Of a DNA stretch of 39,672 bases, positions 7,806 to 18,100 are shown piece by piece. Source of the DNA: Syntrophorhabdaceae bacterium (GTDB lineage Bacteria > Desulfobacterota > Deferrimicrobia > Deferrimicrobiales > Deferrimicrobiaceae); the NCBI GenBank assembly GCA_009783195.1, contig WRHP01000013.1, forward strand, positions 1-39,672, in the 5' to 3' direction. A program made the translations under genes and the position numbers. How positions within the stretch are numbered: the first letter of the stretch is position 1; every line of letters starts with the position of its first letter. The notes under the pieces were generated by a model. That model did no database searches. It was not told the DNA's origin and worked only from the letters and a program-made list of their open reading frames with translations.

Positions 7806-9278
7806 CTATTTAAATATATGCACTTTATTTATTCCAATAAAAATAGAAATAATCATCATAACAATGATTTCCTGCGGCAACACTCTAAGAATAACAGCCA
7901 TATTTCCCTGGAATCCTCCTTCCACAAACGTATTATTTATTGATGCCAAAATAAATATAGCCCAAACATTGTTTTGAATATCAAGGCCTGTTGCTTTTTT
8001 TATAATTAAAAACATTATTATTGAAATAAACAGCGGAAATACGAAAACACCAACCCAACCAAAGGAGACATATCCAACTCCAACAAGCGGCGAGGACAAG
8101 AAATTTCCGTATCTATACTCACCTGTATAATAATAATGTAACCAATCTCCCTCGCTGTAATCCACCGGCTTGTCAGGTACAAAAAAACGAGGTAAAGCAA
8201 ATTTAATAGCACGACCAATTACTTCAAATTTAACATATCCAATACTATTAGCACCATCCATAAATAAATCTGTATTATTTACCAGACTAACTCTTTCTAA
8301 AAGATTGTTCGGCATTTCATAATAATTTAAATAAAATTTCCCTGTTAACGCCTCTGCATCTAACATATATAAATATTTCGAATAACTATCATTAGCCTCA
8401 TCCAATCTTGTAAAAACTTGCATTGTAAAAAAAATTCGCTCCTTCCAACCTAAATCTTCCCGAAAATTCCGAACAACTAAAAATACTGGCGTGATGATTA
8501 TCAGCAATAAAATAGCTATAATTGCGCTTGTAATTTGTTTTTTTGTGATTTTTCCGCGAAAAGCTATATCAGTAAGAATCAATGCCAGAAATACTTCAAC
8601 TATCATCGCTCTAGAATTTTGTATGAAGGAAAAAATGATCTCAACCGCTAGCACCACTACCACCCAAACATCAAATATTCTACGCTCATCGCTCCGAGTA
8701 ATTGAACTTGCGGCCGCGGAAATCAATGACAAATGCAGAAATGGCATAAAAGCGCTAGAAATATTCCACACAGGAATTGAAGAGCTTACCCGTAAGGCAC
8801 ATTCCAAGTTAGAAACAAACCCTATTAGAAATGAGTAATACGAAATACGGCGTAATAAACCATGATGGGTTATCGATCGAAGCAATGGCAAACCCACATT
8901 CATGCGATTTACAGAAATAAACCCGATAAAATAAGCAGCTACGCCGACAGCCACAGCCAAAAAAGCACATAAGGGGTTTTCCAGGTTGGTATCAAGCGCC
9001 TGCCCGAAAAACAGTTTTGCGAATAACGAAACTCCCACATATCTGAAAGCAACAAGAAAAACAAGAACTGCCCCGATATTTACCACTCCAAAGTTAGCAA
9101 CCGGAACAACTCCCATCATTATGGCGGTAATCGCTAGCAGTGGAATCAATGAATCAGAACCAATGGCAACATGCAAAAATCCACAGATAATACATAAAAA
9201 AATCAGCCACCAGAATATATTCTTCCTTGTCGCCTCTTGTGCCAAAAAAGAAAGCTTTGCAATTTGCGGATTTATCAC
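7806..9278 (-). CDS. wzy: Polytopic membrane protein, candidate O-antigen/EPS polymerase (Wzy)
   Basis: This is a 490-residue integral membrane protein with around ten or more hydrophobic segments (for example NIFWWLIFLCIICGFLHVAIG, IGAVLVFLVAF, and ITSAIIAILLLIIITPVFLVV). A long polar segment at about residues 280-390 would form the large periplasmic loop typical of Wzy polymerases. The motif-poor sequence, the topology and the position between glycosyltransferases with a Wzx, Wzz and Wza in the same locus all point to a repeat-unit polymerase. It is visibly much more AT-rich than its neighbours and uses many ATA, AAT and TTA codons, consistent with separate acquisition. The start is a GTG at 9278 without a convincing Shine-Dalgarno. 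An O-acetyltransferase or other membrane enzyme is less likely because the HxxxxD-type motifs are not seen. Confidence 0.7.
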   Translation of the reverse strand: MINPQIAKLSFLAQEATRKNIFWWLIFLCIICGFLHVAIGSDSLIPLLAITAIMMGVVPVANFGVVNIGAVLVFLVAFRYVGVSLFAKLFFGQALDTNLENPLCAFLAVAVGVAAYFIGFISVNRMNVGLPLLRSITHHGLLRRISYYSFLIGFVSNLECALRVSSSIPVWNISSAFMPFLHLSLISAAASSITRSDERRIFDVWVVVVLAVEIIFSFIQNSRAMIVEVFLALILTDIAFRGKITKKQITSAIIAILLLIIITPVFLVVRNFREDLGWKERIFFTMQVFTRLDEANDSYSKYLYMLDAEALTGKFYLNYYEMPNNLLERVSLVNNTDLFMDGANSIGYVKFEVIGRAIKFALPRFFVPDKPVDYSEGDWLHYYYTGEYRYGNFLSSPLVGVGYVSFGWVGVFVFPLFISIIMFLIIKKATGLDIQNNVWAIFILASINNTFVEGGFQGNMAVILRVLPQEIIVMMIISIFIGINKVHIFK

Positions 9279-9332
9279 GATTTAAATATCACTCTTAAAC
9301 GCATACCTATTTATTAACACCAGACCCTTGTC

Positions 9333-10376
9333 TCATATATTACCAAGTATCTGTTTAACAACTATTTCATTCAAAAACTTATTGTTTTGGCAACGTCGCT
9401 GACCGGCCTTTGTAATACTCAAGCGAACTTCCTTATTTTTAAGCAACCAGAGTATTTTCTCCGCGCATTCTTCCGCCGTGCTCCAAAAAACAGCTTCCTT
9501 GTTATCCTTGTACATTGCCTCGTGTTCTGAGGTTCGCTCAGCACAAAATAGACTACCTATATAAGGAATTTCTACAGATCGAGTGGTATGCAAATCTCTG
9601 TTTCTTTTAGAAAGAAGCCCAAGACATATTTTAGAGCATTGAATAGCTCTCACATAATCGACACCCATTTGAGGTTCTTGCCATACAGACCTCAGGATCG
9701 GCCATTCTTTGCTCTTTTTCCAGCGTTCTCCATAGATAGTCAACGGGACTCCCAGTTCCAGCAGACGGGCAAGGAATGGTCCCCGCTCCGGCATCCAGGT
9801 TCCGATAAAGGAAACTTCGCTTGCAAAACGTGATCTATCCTCCAACGTCAGCTTCAAGGGCGCGTGCGCAACTTCATCAGCAGAAAAATACACGCGTAAC
9901 ACCTTTCGGGCGCCAGCCTCATACGCCTCCGCAATATTCTCTACCCGCACCACAACAACCAGGTCATAAATCGGCAAAGCTTTTCGATAAACAGAAAAAC
10001 GCTTTTTCGTCTTATCTTTAGACGGAAAAGGGTCATCGACATTGTAGTTGATTACAATCGGGATTGAATCTTTGAGGCGCTTCACCATATCCGGGCTGAT
10101 CAACACTCCCTGGTCTACCCAAGCTATATCGTATCGCTGCTTTTGAATGGCGCGGTTCAAAAGCGGGCGAATACAGCGCTCCACCGCCCATGCGCCGCCT
10201 TCATAAATGAATTTATTTAATATCCTGTTCGCCTGTTGATGTTTTGGGAAAAAAGCCCCTGGTTCGGCTATGTTAACTATGTCGACTTCATGTCCGATTC
10301 GCCTTAAAGCATTGGCGCGGTGCGCGGAAGTTCCCTCGTTTGCTCCAAGATAAAGAATACGTTTACAGATCGACAT
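9333..10376 (-). CDS. CgeB-like glycosyltransferase (Glyco_trans_1_2 type)
   Basis: This is a 347-residue protein resembling the CgeB / spore-maturation-like glycosyltransferases. It starts ILYLGANEGTSAHRANALRRIGH, has an internal VINYNVDDPFPS segment, and carries the C-terminal domain (VSFIGTWMPERGPFLARLLE, then LHTTRSVEIPYIGSLFCAERT and HEAMYKDNKEAVFW) that marks the PF13524-type donor-binding domain. No signal peptide is present, so it is cytoplasmic. The ATG at 10376 overlaps the upstream glycosyltransferase by 14 bases, so the two are probably coupled. It is likely one of the repeat-unit assembly enzymes; donor and linkage are not predictable. Confidence 0.8.
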   Translation of the reverse strand: MSICKRILYLGANEGTSAHRANALRRIGHEVDIVNIAEPGAFFPKHQQANRILNKFIYEGGAWAVERCIRPLLNRAIQKQRYDIAWVDQGVLISPDMVKRLKDSIPIVINYNVDDPFPSKDKTKKRFSVYRKALPIYDLVVVVRVENIAEAYEAGARKVLRVYFSADEVAHAPLKLTLEDRSRFASEVSFIGTWMPERGPFLARLLELGVPLTIYGERWKKSKEWPILRSVWQEPQMGVDYVRAIQCSKICLGLLSKRNRDLHTTRSVEIPYIGSLFCAERTSEHEAMYKDNKEAVFWSTAEECAEKILWLLKNKEVRLSITKAGQRRCQNNKFLNEIVVKQILGNI

Positions 10377-11538
10377 GCGATTCCGTCATCCCGGCAAGTA
10401 TTTCCGATATTCGAGCGCCGTAATCATCCCATCCGCCCATCCCGGCAACTCGTTTAAGCGCATTTTCGCTTATCCGGTTTCTTTGCTCCGGATCATCCGC
10501 CATCAATTGCAACCGCTCCGTTATGGCACACGGATCTCTTGGCCTCACGATAAACCCTTCCACTCCGTCAGTGAAAAGATCCGACGCCCCCGTGTTCGTC
10601 GTCCCGATGACCGGACATCCGCAGGCCATCGCTTGTGCCTGAACTAATGCCAGACCTTCCTCCACACTCGGTAGCACCATGACATGGGAACGGCTCATCA
10701 CGTTTTTAAGTTCCTTTTGCGGCATGGCACCGAGAATCTCTACCTTGCCAGCAGGAGGATATCTCTTTAAATACCGCTCCATTTCGGGCTGCATCGGCCC
10801 GACAATGCGCAGACATTTCCGCGAATGACGTAAGCCCTCGAAAGCCTTTAGAAGATATGGAACACCTTTCTGGAAGCTTACTTGTCCCACAAACAGCACA
10901 TCAAAACCGCCCTTTTCCGGATCGCAAGTTTTTTCGAAACAGCGAAGGTCAACCCCATATGGCGCTTTCCGCAGTTTCAACGGAGAAACTCCCATTTCAA
11001 CAAAGGAATTTCTGGCAAACTCCGAAGGCACTGTTATGATATCGGCCGCTTCATACTCGGCCTCTTCCTTTGCGATAAAGCGAGGATCTATTCCGGGAAA
11101 TCTTTCACCCCATTGGGAAAACTCCTCTTTTAAAATCGCTTCCTGGTAGCGGATGTGGGAAGACCCCCGATCGCAAACTGTCCTGATCCCCAGCCGGGAC
11201 GCGACGCGAAAACTCCTAAGTCCGGAACCGGATAAAACAAACAGAACATCGCATTCAGGAAGCCTGCGGGAAACGTAAGTATCCAGCGCCTCGTGAGCCG
11301 CCCATGCCAATTCCCTTTGCAGAGGTTCTTTCAGCATCCCCCACCTGGACAACGCCATGTATGGCGTTGTAAACCATGGAAAGGTAACAACCTTTTCCGA
11401 TGGAAGATCCTCGCCGCGCAATTTCCAGCCAGGATAGCCGGCAAAAAACTTCACCAGCATGTCGCGCTTTGACAACTGGCGGGCAAGATCAAAATGATGA
11501 AACCGCGCGGAACAGACAACCGTTACCCGTACGCTCAA
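10363..11538 (-). CDS. GT4 family glycosyltransferase
   Basis: This is a GT-B glycosyltransferase with the N-terminal strand VRVTVVCSARFHHFDLARQL, the donor-domain entry FDVLFVGQVSFQKGVPYLLKAF and the C-terminal motif LPSVEEGLALVQAQAMACGCP. The ORF track begins at a TTG at 11607, but the first 23 codons look like leader sequence and include a GC hairpin. A TTG at 11538, eight or so bases after AAGAGAGAG, gives the N-terminus expected for the family and about 391 residues. Either start is possible. The family makes sugar transfers to lipid-linked acceptors at the cytoplasmic membrane. The 3' end overlaps the CgeB-like gene, linking the two in one operon. Confidence 0.85.
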   Translation of the reverse strand: MSVRVTVVCSARFHHFDLARQLSKRDMLVKFFAGYPGWKLRGEDLPSEKVVTFPWFTTPYMALSRWGMLKEPLQRELAWAAHEALDTYVSRRLPECDVLFVLSGSGLRSFRVASRLGIRTVCDRGSSHIRYQEAILKEEFSQWGERFPGIDPRFIAKEEAEYEAADIITVPSEFARNSFVEMGVSPLKLRKAPYGVDLRCFEKTCDPEKGGFDVLFVGQVSFQKGVPYLLKAFEGLRHSRKCLRIVGPMQPEMERYLKRYPPAGKVEILGAMPQKELKNVMSRSHVMVLPSVEEGLALVQAQAMACGCPVIGTTNTGASDLFTDGVEGFIVRPRDPCAITERLQLMADDPEQRNRISENALKRVAGMGGWDDYGARISEILAGMTESHVDL

Positions 11539-11687
11539 GAAACACTCTCTCTTGGGGCCATCACTGACATGCGAGTCACATCCGCGCCCTGCGGGCGCGT
11601 AAATCAAACTGCGTCAAACCAAAAAATAACGGATAACAGGCATATTTTTCGCCAACAGTATTGTTAATCGCGTTCAACAACACCAAA

Positions 11688-12707
11688 TTATTCTTCCCGT
11701 GGTATGGTTTTAACAACATCCCGAAATAAATCCAGATATCTATTCGCAATGGCTTTACCTGTGTATTTTTTAAAATGAGCTTTAGAATCCAACAGGCAAC
11801 GGGATATTATTTGTTGGTCGAATAATGTTTTTCGTATGCAAACCGCCAACGCTTCCGCATCCCCATTCGGGAAAGTCAACCCGCCGGGACCAATTGCTTC
11901 CTTAAGCCCTCCTCCTTCCGAGCCCACCACAATACAGCCACATGCCATTCCCTCCAGCGCAACCACTCCAAAAGGCTCATTCCATACGGATGGAACGACC
12001 AAGACCTTATGTGAATTAAGAAGCTCGGTAAGTTCATACCCCATTTTCACGCCAACAAATTTCACTTGAGCGGACAGACCCAATTCATCTGTAAGGATTC
12101 GCCAAGCCTGTTCTTCGGGCCCTTTCCCGACGACCGTCAAATTTGGCTGTAACCCGTCCTTTCGTAAAAGAACCAGCGCATGCAAAAGAACAGGAAGTCC
12201 TTTTTCCGGAACAAACCGGCCAAGAAAAACCAGATCTTTTTCTCTTCGCAACCCTGAAGTTTCCCGAAAAACATCTTCATCATAAGGGCTATTTATGACA
12301 ACAGATTGTTGCTGGAAATCTGCGGCTATTACGCTACTTACTGATATTTGTGTTGCCCATCGAAGAACAAATCTTTTTAACCGGCCATTTAACCTGTCTT
12401 TCGCAATCCATTGATGATGCGTAACAACCCATGGACGATGGATAAAAAGCATCGGCCAGGCGTTCCGAAGGCTGATATGGTTATGAAAAACAAGGTCTGC
12501 CCACGCGGTTAATTTCAAATGCTTGAAAACAGAAGGCCGCCTAATAACTTCATAAGGGAAAGTGTCGTTTATTTGATTTGATGGCGTATTGGTTACTAAT
12601 TTAACCACATGCCCGGACCTGACAAATCCTTTGGCAAGCACTGCCGCCACTGTTTCAGTACCACCAACACTCGGAAAAAAATGGTATGAAGACAACAGTA
12701 TTCTCAT
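11688..12707 (-). CDS. GT4 family glycosyltransferase
   Basis: This is a GT-B glycosyltransferase of 339 residues if begun at MRILLSSYHFFPSVGGTETV, the canonical GT4 glycine-rich N-terminus. That start is 16 codons inside the ORF-track frame, and residues before it have no family counterpart. DLVFLGRFVPEKGLPVLLHAL opens the donor domain, and VPSVWNEPFGVVALEGMACG is the E-x7-E region. It lies 72 bases after wzx and about 150 bases before the next glycosyltransferase. It is probably one of the repeat-unit assembly enzymes; sugar and linkage are unknown. Confidence 0.86.
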   Translation of the reverse strand: MRILLSSYHFFPSVGGTETVAAVLAKGFVRSGHVVKLVTNTPSNQINDTFPYEVIRRPSVFKHLKLTAWADLVFHNHISLRNAWPMLFIHRPWVVTHHQWIAKDRLNGRLKRFVLRWATQISVSSVIAADFQQQSVVINSPYDEDVFRETSGLRREKDLVFLGRFVPEKGLPVLLHALVLLRKDGLQPNLTVVGKGPEEQAWRILTDELGLSAQVKFVGVKMGYELTELLNSHKVLVVPSVWNEPFGVVALEGMACGCIVVGSEGGGLKEAIGPGGLTFPNGDAEALAVCIRKTLFDQQIISRCLLDSKAHFKKYTGKAIANRYLDLFRDVVKTIPREE

Positions 12708-12779
12708 GGGGTTATATCTTTTAACCAGCCAAGTTGTTTTTTTGGCAGACGGCATAGTTCAAATTACAACCCTCAAATC

Positions 12780-14165
12780 CTATGCCTTTTTCATATCCCT
12801 ATTCGCTCTGATCAAAAACCACGGCGGCTTCGCAATTCCAGCTACCCAGGATGAAAAAGATTCTCCGGCAAGCGAAAGCATTTTCGGCAACGCATATGCC
12901 GCCATTATCGATTCACTAAGGAAAACCGCCACTCCCGCGCCTGTAATACCCAGCTTATTCAACAACAGGATGGCGAAAACAAAGGTTAGTCCGCCGTACA
13001 CCACGGAGTAGACCATCGCTATTTTTACGTGGCGATTCGTAGCATAAGCCGCCATCAGTGCGACGTACCAAATGGAATTGACTACCACGGCAAGCAGAAG
13101 GAACAAATAGAGTGGCCAATACATCGCTACTTTTCCATGGGTCCACAAACCAAGAAGCCATTCTCCCGAGACCGCCAGCAGCAGACAAAAAACCGCGCCC
13201 AACCATAGCGACGCCTGACATGAACGGTTAAACAAGCGGCGGAAATCCTTCTTGCGGTCTCCCCCATAAGCAATCGCCATCTCCGGCTCGATTATGCGGC
13301 TGATAATAGCGGCAGGCTGCATGGCAAACCGGGAAAGTGTGCGCAGAACGCTTACGGCAACAACCGACGAGGGACCAAGCAACAACCCAACGACCAACAC
13401 TATCCCCTGAATATTGAGCGCATTGCCCAATGGAAACGCAAGAGAAGCAAAAGCGGGAGCCGAAAGGTGTTTTATTTCCGCCACCGTAGCCGCATGCCAC
13501 CCATACCGCAACCATGGCGTAGCGCGATACAACCCAAGGCGCATCAGAGCCAAACCCGCAAGCCGCCCTCCCAAGTATCCGCAAGCGGCCGATACCGGTC
13601 CGCCGCCCCAAAAAACCGCTGCGCTTAAACCGCCAAACTCCATCAGTTGTACCGTAGCAGATAACACCATGCCTTCCGCATAGCGTCCATCGCACCAAAA
13701 ACCGCCGTTTACAAGCCCCGTCTGGAAGCCCGTCAGCACATAGGCGACAAGAATAATGGCCGAAAGCTTCGCGGTGTTGGACCCCATTTCCTTAAATCCA
13801 AGCCAATCTGAAAGCGGCACAACCGGCACAACAAGGAATGCCAGCATGCCAACGCAAAGCGATACCAAGAGAAGCAAAACCCAAGTGCTCTGGAAGACAG
13901 ACAATGCGCCGGCGCGATCTCCCGCGCCGCTACGAATGCTCATCTCCCGGCAGGCGGCGCCGGCAAACCCGCCGTCGCACATACTCAAATACATCGGGAT
14001 CGCGGCCAGCATGAGCCACTCCCCATAAAGCTGGGCGCCCCAGCAACTCAATAGAAGAGGCACCTCCACAAGACGGATCAGGATATGGACCGCCTGCGAG
14101 TACCCTTGCGCCCCAAGTCCCTTCGTAAGGCGGGATCGAAGGTCGGATTTTTTCGGGATGGTCAT
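12780..14165 (-). CDS. wzx: Wzx-type oligosaccharide flippase
   Basis: This is a polytopic membrane protein of about 461 residues with roughly 12 hydrophobic segments and scattered positively charged loops (GDRKKDFRRLFNRS), as in the MOP/MATE-related polysaccharide transporter family. It should flip the undecaprenyl-linked repeat unit across the inner membrane for Wzy polymerisation. The N-terminal region (LTKGLGAQGYSQAVHILIRLVEVPLLL) fits the first helix of this family, and a C-terminal repeat-half pattern is visible. The ATG at 14165 (MTIPKKSDL) is preferred over an in-frame TTG five codons earlier because no Shine-Dalgarno precedes the TTG. It follows wzz by 39 bases. Substrate specificity cannot be inferred. 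Confidence 0.87.
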   Translation of the reverse strand: MTIPKKSDLRSRLTKGLGAQGYSQAVHILIRLVEVPLLLSCWGAQLYGEWLMLAAIPMYLSMCDGGFAGAACREMSIRSGAGDRAGALSVFQSTWVLLLLVSLCVGMLAFLVVPVVPLSDWLGFKEMGSNTAKLSAIILVAYVLTGFQTGLVNGGFWCDGRYAEGMVLSATVQLMEFGGLSAAVFWGGGPVSAACGYLGGRLAGLALMRLGLYRATPWLRYGWHAATVAEIKHLSAPAFASLAFPLGNALNIQGIVLVVGLLLGPSSVVAVSVLRTLSRFAMQPAAIISRIIEPEMAIAYGGDRKKDFRRLFNRSCQASLWLGAVFCLLLAVSGEWLLGLWTHGKVAMYWPLYLFLLLAVVVNSIWYVALMAAYATNRHVKIAMVYSVVYGGLTFVFAILLLNKLGITGAGVAVFLSESIMAAYALPKMLSLAGESFSSWVAGIAKPPWFLIRANRDMKKA

Positions 14166-14204
14166 TCCAAAAGAAAACAAAGGAGAAGAAACGCGGAGGC
14201 GGCT

Positions 14205-15113
14205 CTACCTCAAGCCGCCGACATTTTTTGAACCGCCATTCTCGCGGATGCAGAAAAAGACCCAACTGCCGATCAACGCGAGGAACATCGATACGCCGGC
14301 GTTGTAAAGCCTGCGTGGCCGGATTTTCCTGTCCGGGGCGCGCGGCGAATCTATCACCCTGAAGCCGAACTGCTCCCGGTTCCGGGCCATCATCTCCTGC
14401 TCCACCTCATGGCCAAGAAGTGAATAGAGACGATCTCGCGTAAGAGCATCCATCGTCTTTCCAATCTGCTCCTCGATGAATTTTTTATTTTTCACCGCGC
14501 GGTTCAATGCTTCTTCCTGGAGGCGGCTTCTACCTTCTTCGAGATAATGCTTCACAATCTCGGCGGAACCTGCCGGAGAAGGAGAATCAAAAGAAATGGT
14601 CACTGTGCCCGCTCTACGGTTGACCAAAACCCGCAGCCGCTCTTTCGCGGCTCGAATGGCATCCCATTCGCCAGGCACATCCGATCCGTTCTTGCCGGAG
14701 AGGCGCTCTATCCATGACCGGCGGATCTTTCCGGACACGGGGTCGTATCGGTCTTTATACAGGATCAACCAAAGATTATGCTTGCCGAACACGCGTACAG
14801 TCAGATCGTCACTTCTAAAAAGCGCCTCAAGATCCTCCACTCGAGTTGCTCCCCCAACATTGATTCCGAAGCTTGCCAGCATTCCCAAGCCCGGATTTTC
14901 CCTTCTCTCCTGCGGCGGAGGGGCGATCACCGCGGAGGCCTGATAAACATTTTGCTTCATCAACAAAAAAATAAACGTCACGACCCCGGCCGCCAGACAG
15001 ATCAGCGTGATCTTGCTCCATGACTGAAACAGAGTACGGATGTGCCTGCCAAGGTCTATAAAATCATCCGGCCGGCCGGCCGCTGAAAACCGCTCTTCCA
15101 CCCCGGCCTCCAT
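14205..15113 (-). CDS. wzz: Wzz-type chain-length / export co-polymerase (no kinase domain)
   Basis: This is a 302-residue protein with the architecture of polysaccharide co-polymerases: a short cytoplasmic N-terminus, a membrane helix at about residues 36-52 (TLICLAAGVVTFIFLLM), a long periplasmic region rich in coiled-coil, and a second helix at about 276-290 preceded by a proline-containing stretch (DSPRAPDRKIRPRRLYNAG). VYQASAVIAPP just after the first helix is typical of the Wzz domain. It controls chain length by interacting with Wzy. There is no Walker motif, so any tyrosine kinase would have to be separate. Its ATG shares one base with the stop of the large SLBB gene (TGATG), indicating coupling. 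Confidence 0.88.
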   Translation of the reverse strand: MEAGVEERFSAAGRPDDFIDLGRHIRTLFQSWSKITLICLAAGVVTFIFLLMKQNVYQASAVIAPPPQERRENPGLGMLASFGINVGGATRVEDLEALFRSDDLTVRVFGKHNLWLILYKDRYDPVSGKIRRSWIERLSGKNGSDVPGEWDAIRAAKERLRVLVNRRAGTVTISFDSPSPAGSAEIVKHYLEEGRSRLQEEALNRAVKNKKFIEEQIGKTMDALTRDRLYSLLGHEVEQEMMARNREQFGFRVIDSPRAPDRKIRPRRLYNAGVSMFLALIGSWVFFCIRENGGSKNVGGLR

Positions 15114-18100
15114 CAGAACGCTATCACCAGCACGCCCACCGACACGGCGATCTGGTACAAGATCTGTACGAGATCTTTTACATCCTTCATTGCGCGAGCC
15201 TCGGCCAGTTTCTGCGGCACGACAATGGAATCGCCCGGTTCAATCTTGGAAGACATGAACCCGCCCGTGAGGAAATTGCCGCCGGCGCTGCTTCGGCTTA
15301 CCACAGAACCGTTGGCCTTCAACACAAAGATGTTATCGCGATCCGCTTTATCCGCGGGGCCGCCTACTTTTTTCAGATAATGACTGACTGAGTCGTTTGC
15401 GGGATCATAAACAACACCGGTCGGGTTATATACCCGGCCAACGACGTTTACCACATTCATCTTCGTCGGCACAAACAAGCGGTCGCCATCTTCAAGGAAA
15501 ATATCATCGCTGCTCCCCACCATGGCGTCCGGATCGCTCAGCTTGATGATGACGCGCCCCTGCGCTTTCACCTTCTTCAACTGGGCAAGAAGCCCCCGCC
15601 TTGCCTCCAGAAGTTGCCGGTTCGATTCGACATCCTCACGACTAAGAGCAGCCCCCACCTCCTGCGCTTTTTCCGCAACCGCGATCTCGAGCTCCTCGAT
15701 CATCTTGTCTATCGCTTCCTGCTGCGCCTCCTGCGTGGAAACGCGCGTAAAGACGGCGGCTTTTATGTAGGCTCCGTTTGTGTACCCACCCGCTCTCCTG
15801 ATAACAGAACTAAGCCGCTCGCCCTTCTGCGCCGCGTACGCGCCCGGAAAGCGGAACTCCCCCGCAAGGGTAATAAGGATTTTTTCTTCCCATTCGGGAA
15901 TCTGCCGGACATATAGAAAATCATCCGCTACAAGCGGAATATCAGCCTCCTCTTCTCCCGCAACAGCGCGATCCGGATAGACGATGATCGTCCGCGTGCT
16001 GACAAAATCTCCCTCTTCGCTTATTTCCCGCCGAATCAGCTCGGCTTCTTTCTGGTATGAACTTTCCAGGAAACCGCCTGATTTGAACAGCAGATCCGAA
16101 AGCTTCATGTCCCGCGTCAAGATGAAATCGCCCGGCTGCCTCACCTCCCCTGCGACGGAAACAGTTCTGCGCAGGGACGCCTCATGAATCGAATGAATCC
16201 GGATACGGTCCTCGTCATGCAAAAGCTTGTTCTCTTGCGGATCTCCGGCCATCGCCTTGCCCAGGTGGAAGTAGATCGTCTGGTAATTGCGACTCTCGTC
16301 AACACGCACAATCTCGGCGCGCTCGAGGCTGGCAAGCCGGGTCAACCCGCCCGCCATGTTCACGAGATCGGCTACCCGCGTTCCCTCATGAATCTCGAAA
16401 ACGAGTGCGTTGCGCTCGAAATGAGATTCCGCGCGCCGGGCGTCCACAGCGCGGGTGTCCGCGCCGCGTGTTTCCGCAAACCTAAGCTCTGCTTCCCTGA
16501 TCTCTGATGCCTTGAAATCACGGCGACGGATCCTCTGGTCGCGCAGGATGGCCTCCCGGGATTCCGCCAGAGCATCGGCCTTCGCCTTTTCTCCCACGCC
16601 ATCGGCGCTTTTGACCATGTCGTCTCTACGGATATGGTCTTCCTCCCGCAGCGATTCCCGGAACCGTTCCTCCTTCGATTTTTCCGGCTCAAAAGAAAAC
16701 CGCGTACCGTCGTCGGCCACGGGCTTCTTCAGCAGCTCCACCCGCGCCAACCGTATTTCGCCGGAAATGGAGGCGCGCGGAAAATCCTCGAAATCTTTGC
16801 GATGGAAAACCCTCAGCGTATCTCGCGGCATAAGCGTTACGTCCGCGCCACGCTTGCGCTCAAGAACAATCTCCCGCAAGTTCACCGGAACGATTTCTTT
16901 GCGCAGGTCCGGCGGAACAAGCCGGACGATCAGGGCATATTCATAATGCGTCTCCGGCAGAAACTCGCTTTCGTTGTTAAAAAGCGACCCCACCGTCATG
17001 CCATCCTTGAACTCATACCTGCCCGGACGCCGCACATTCCCTTCAAGCGCCACAGCTTTCTCATCGGCCAGAATGATCGGGAAAACACGAACCAGGTCAC
17101 CGTCCGCAAGCGCAAAACCGTCCTGATTCTTTTCCAACTCGTCGGCGTCGGCATCGAGTACCACGCGAGCGGTATTTTCTTCGAGCCGCTCCACTTGCAC
17201 GCGCCGTTTATAGGCCGCGGGAGTAAATCCGCCCGCAAGATGAACCAGGTCCAGAAGGTTCTCGCCGCCCTTCAACTCGTAAATGGCGGGCCTGCGCACC
17301 TCTCCCGCAACAGCGGCAAGCCTGCCCACCACGGGAACAAAAACCACATCGCCCTGGATCAGGCGGATATCCGAACGGCTATCTCCTTTGAGGAGAAAAT
17401 CGTACAGGTCTATCTCCCCAACAACAGAACTGCCTCTCAATATGCTTATGCGACGCAGCGACCCGATATCCTTTAACCGGCCGGCGGAAGACAGCGCTTG
17501 TATCGCCGTGTTCAGGGAGCTGATGTTATACCACCCTGGGTTGCGCACCTCGCCCATCACGGACACGCGAATCCCCTTCATCTGTCCCATGCCGACATCG
17601 GAGTTGACTTCAGCTATGGTGGATACTTTCGACTTCAGCAACTTCTTTACTTCCTCAAACGTCTTGCCGGCCACATAGATGGAGCCAAATTTTGGGAAAA
17701 ATATCTTCCCGTCGCGGTCAACCACCATTCGCTGGGTTCCCTCGACACGCCCCCACATGCGTACGATGAGCTCATCGCCTGGGCCCACGACATAGTTCGA
17801 GGAAACCGGCAGGTTTTCCGACTGAGGCGTAGCCGCGCCAAACGGCACGAACAGATCGTGGCCGAAATGGACAAGCGATTCCCGTTCTCTGGCAGTAAGA
17901 CGATTGCTGAAAAGTCCGCCGACGTAAGTGGATTTACGCCAATCGTAAGGAGACTCCGCCGTACCCCGCCCCACCCCGGCGATCGTATTGGCTTCGGGCC
18001 TTCCGGCGGCCGGTTCTCTCATAACGGCATCGCCTTGCGCCTCGCCCGCCCTTTCTTTCAAAACATTATCCAGCGCCTGTCGATAGCTTTCAGGGTCGGA

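Noticed and set aside
11586-11600. GC hairpin GCGCCC-TGC-GGGCGC as a terminator
   Set aside because: There is no T-run on either strand, and it lies within the leader of a gene in a probably continuous operon.
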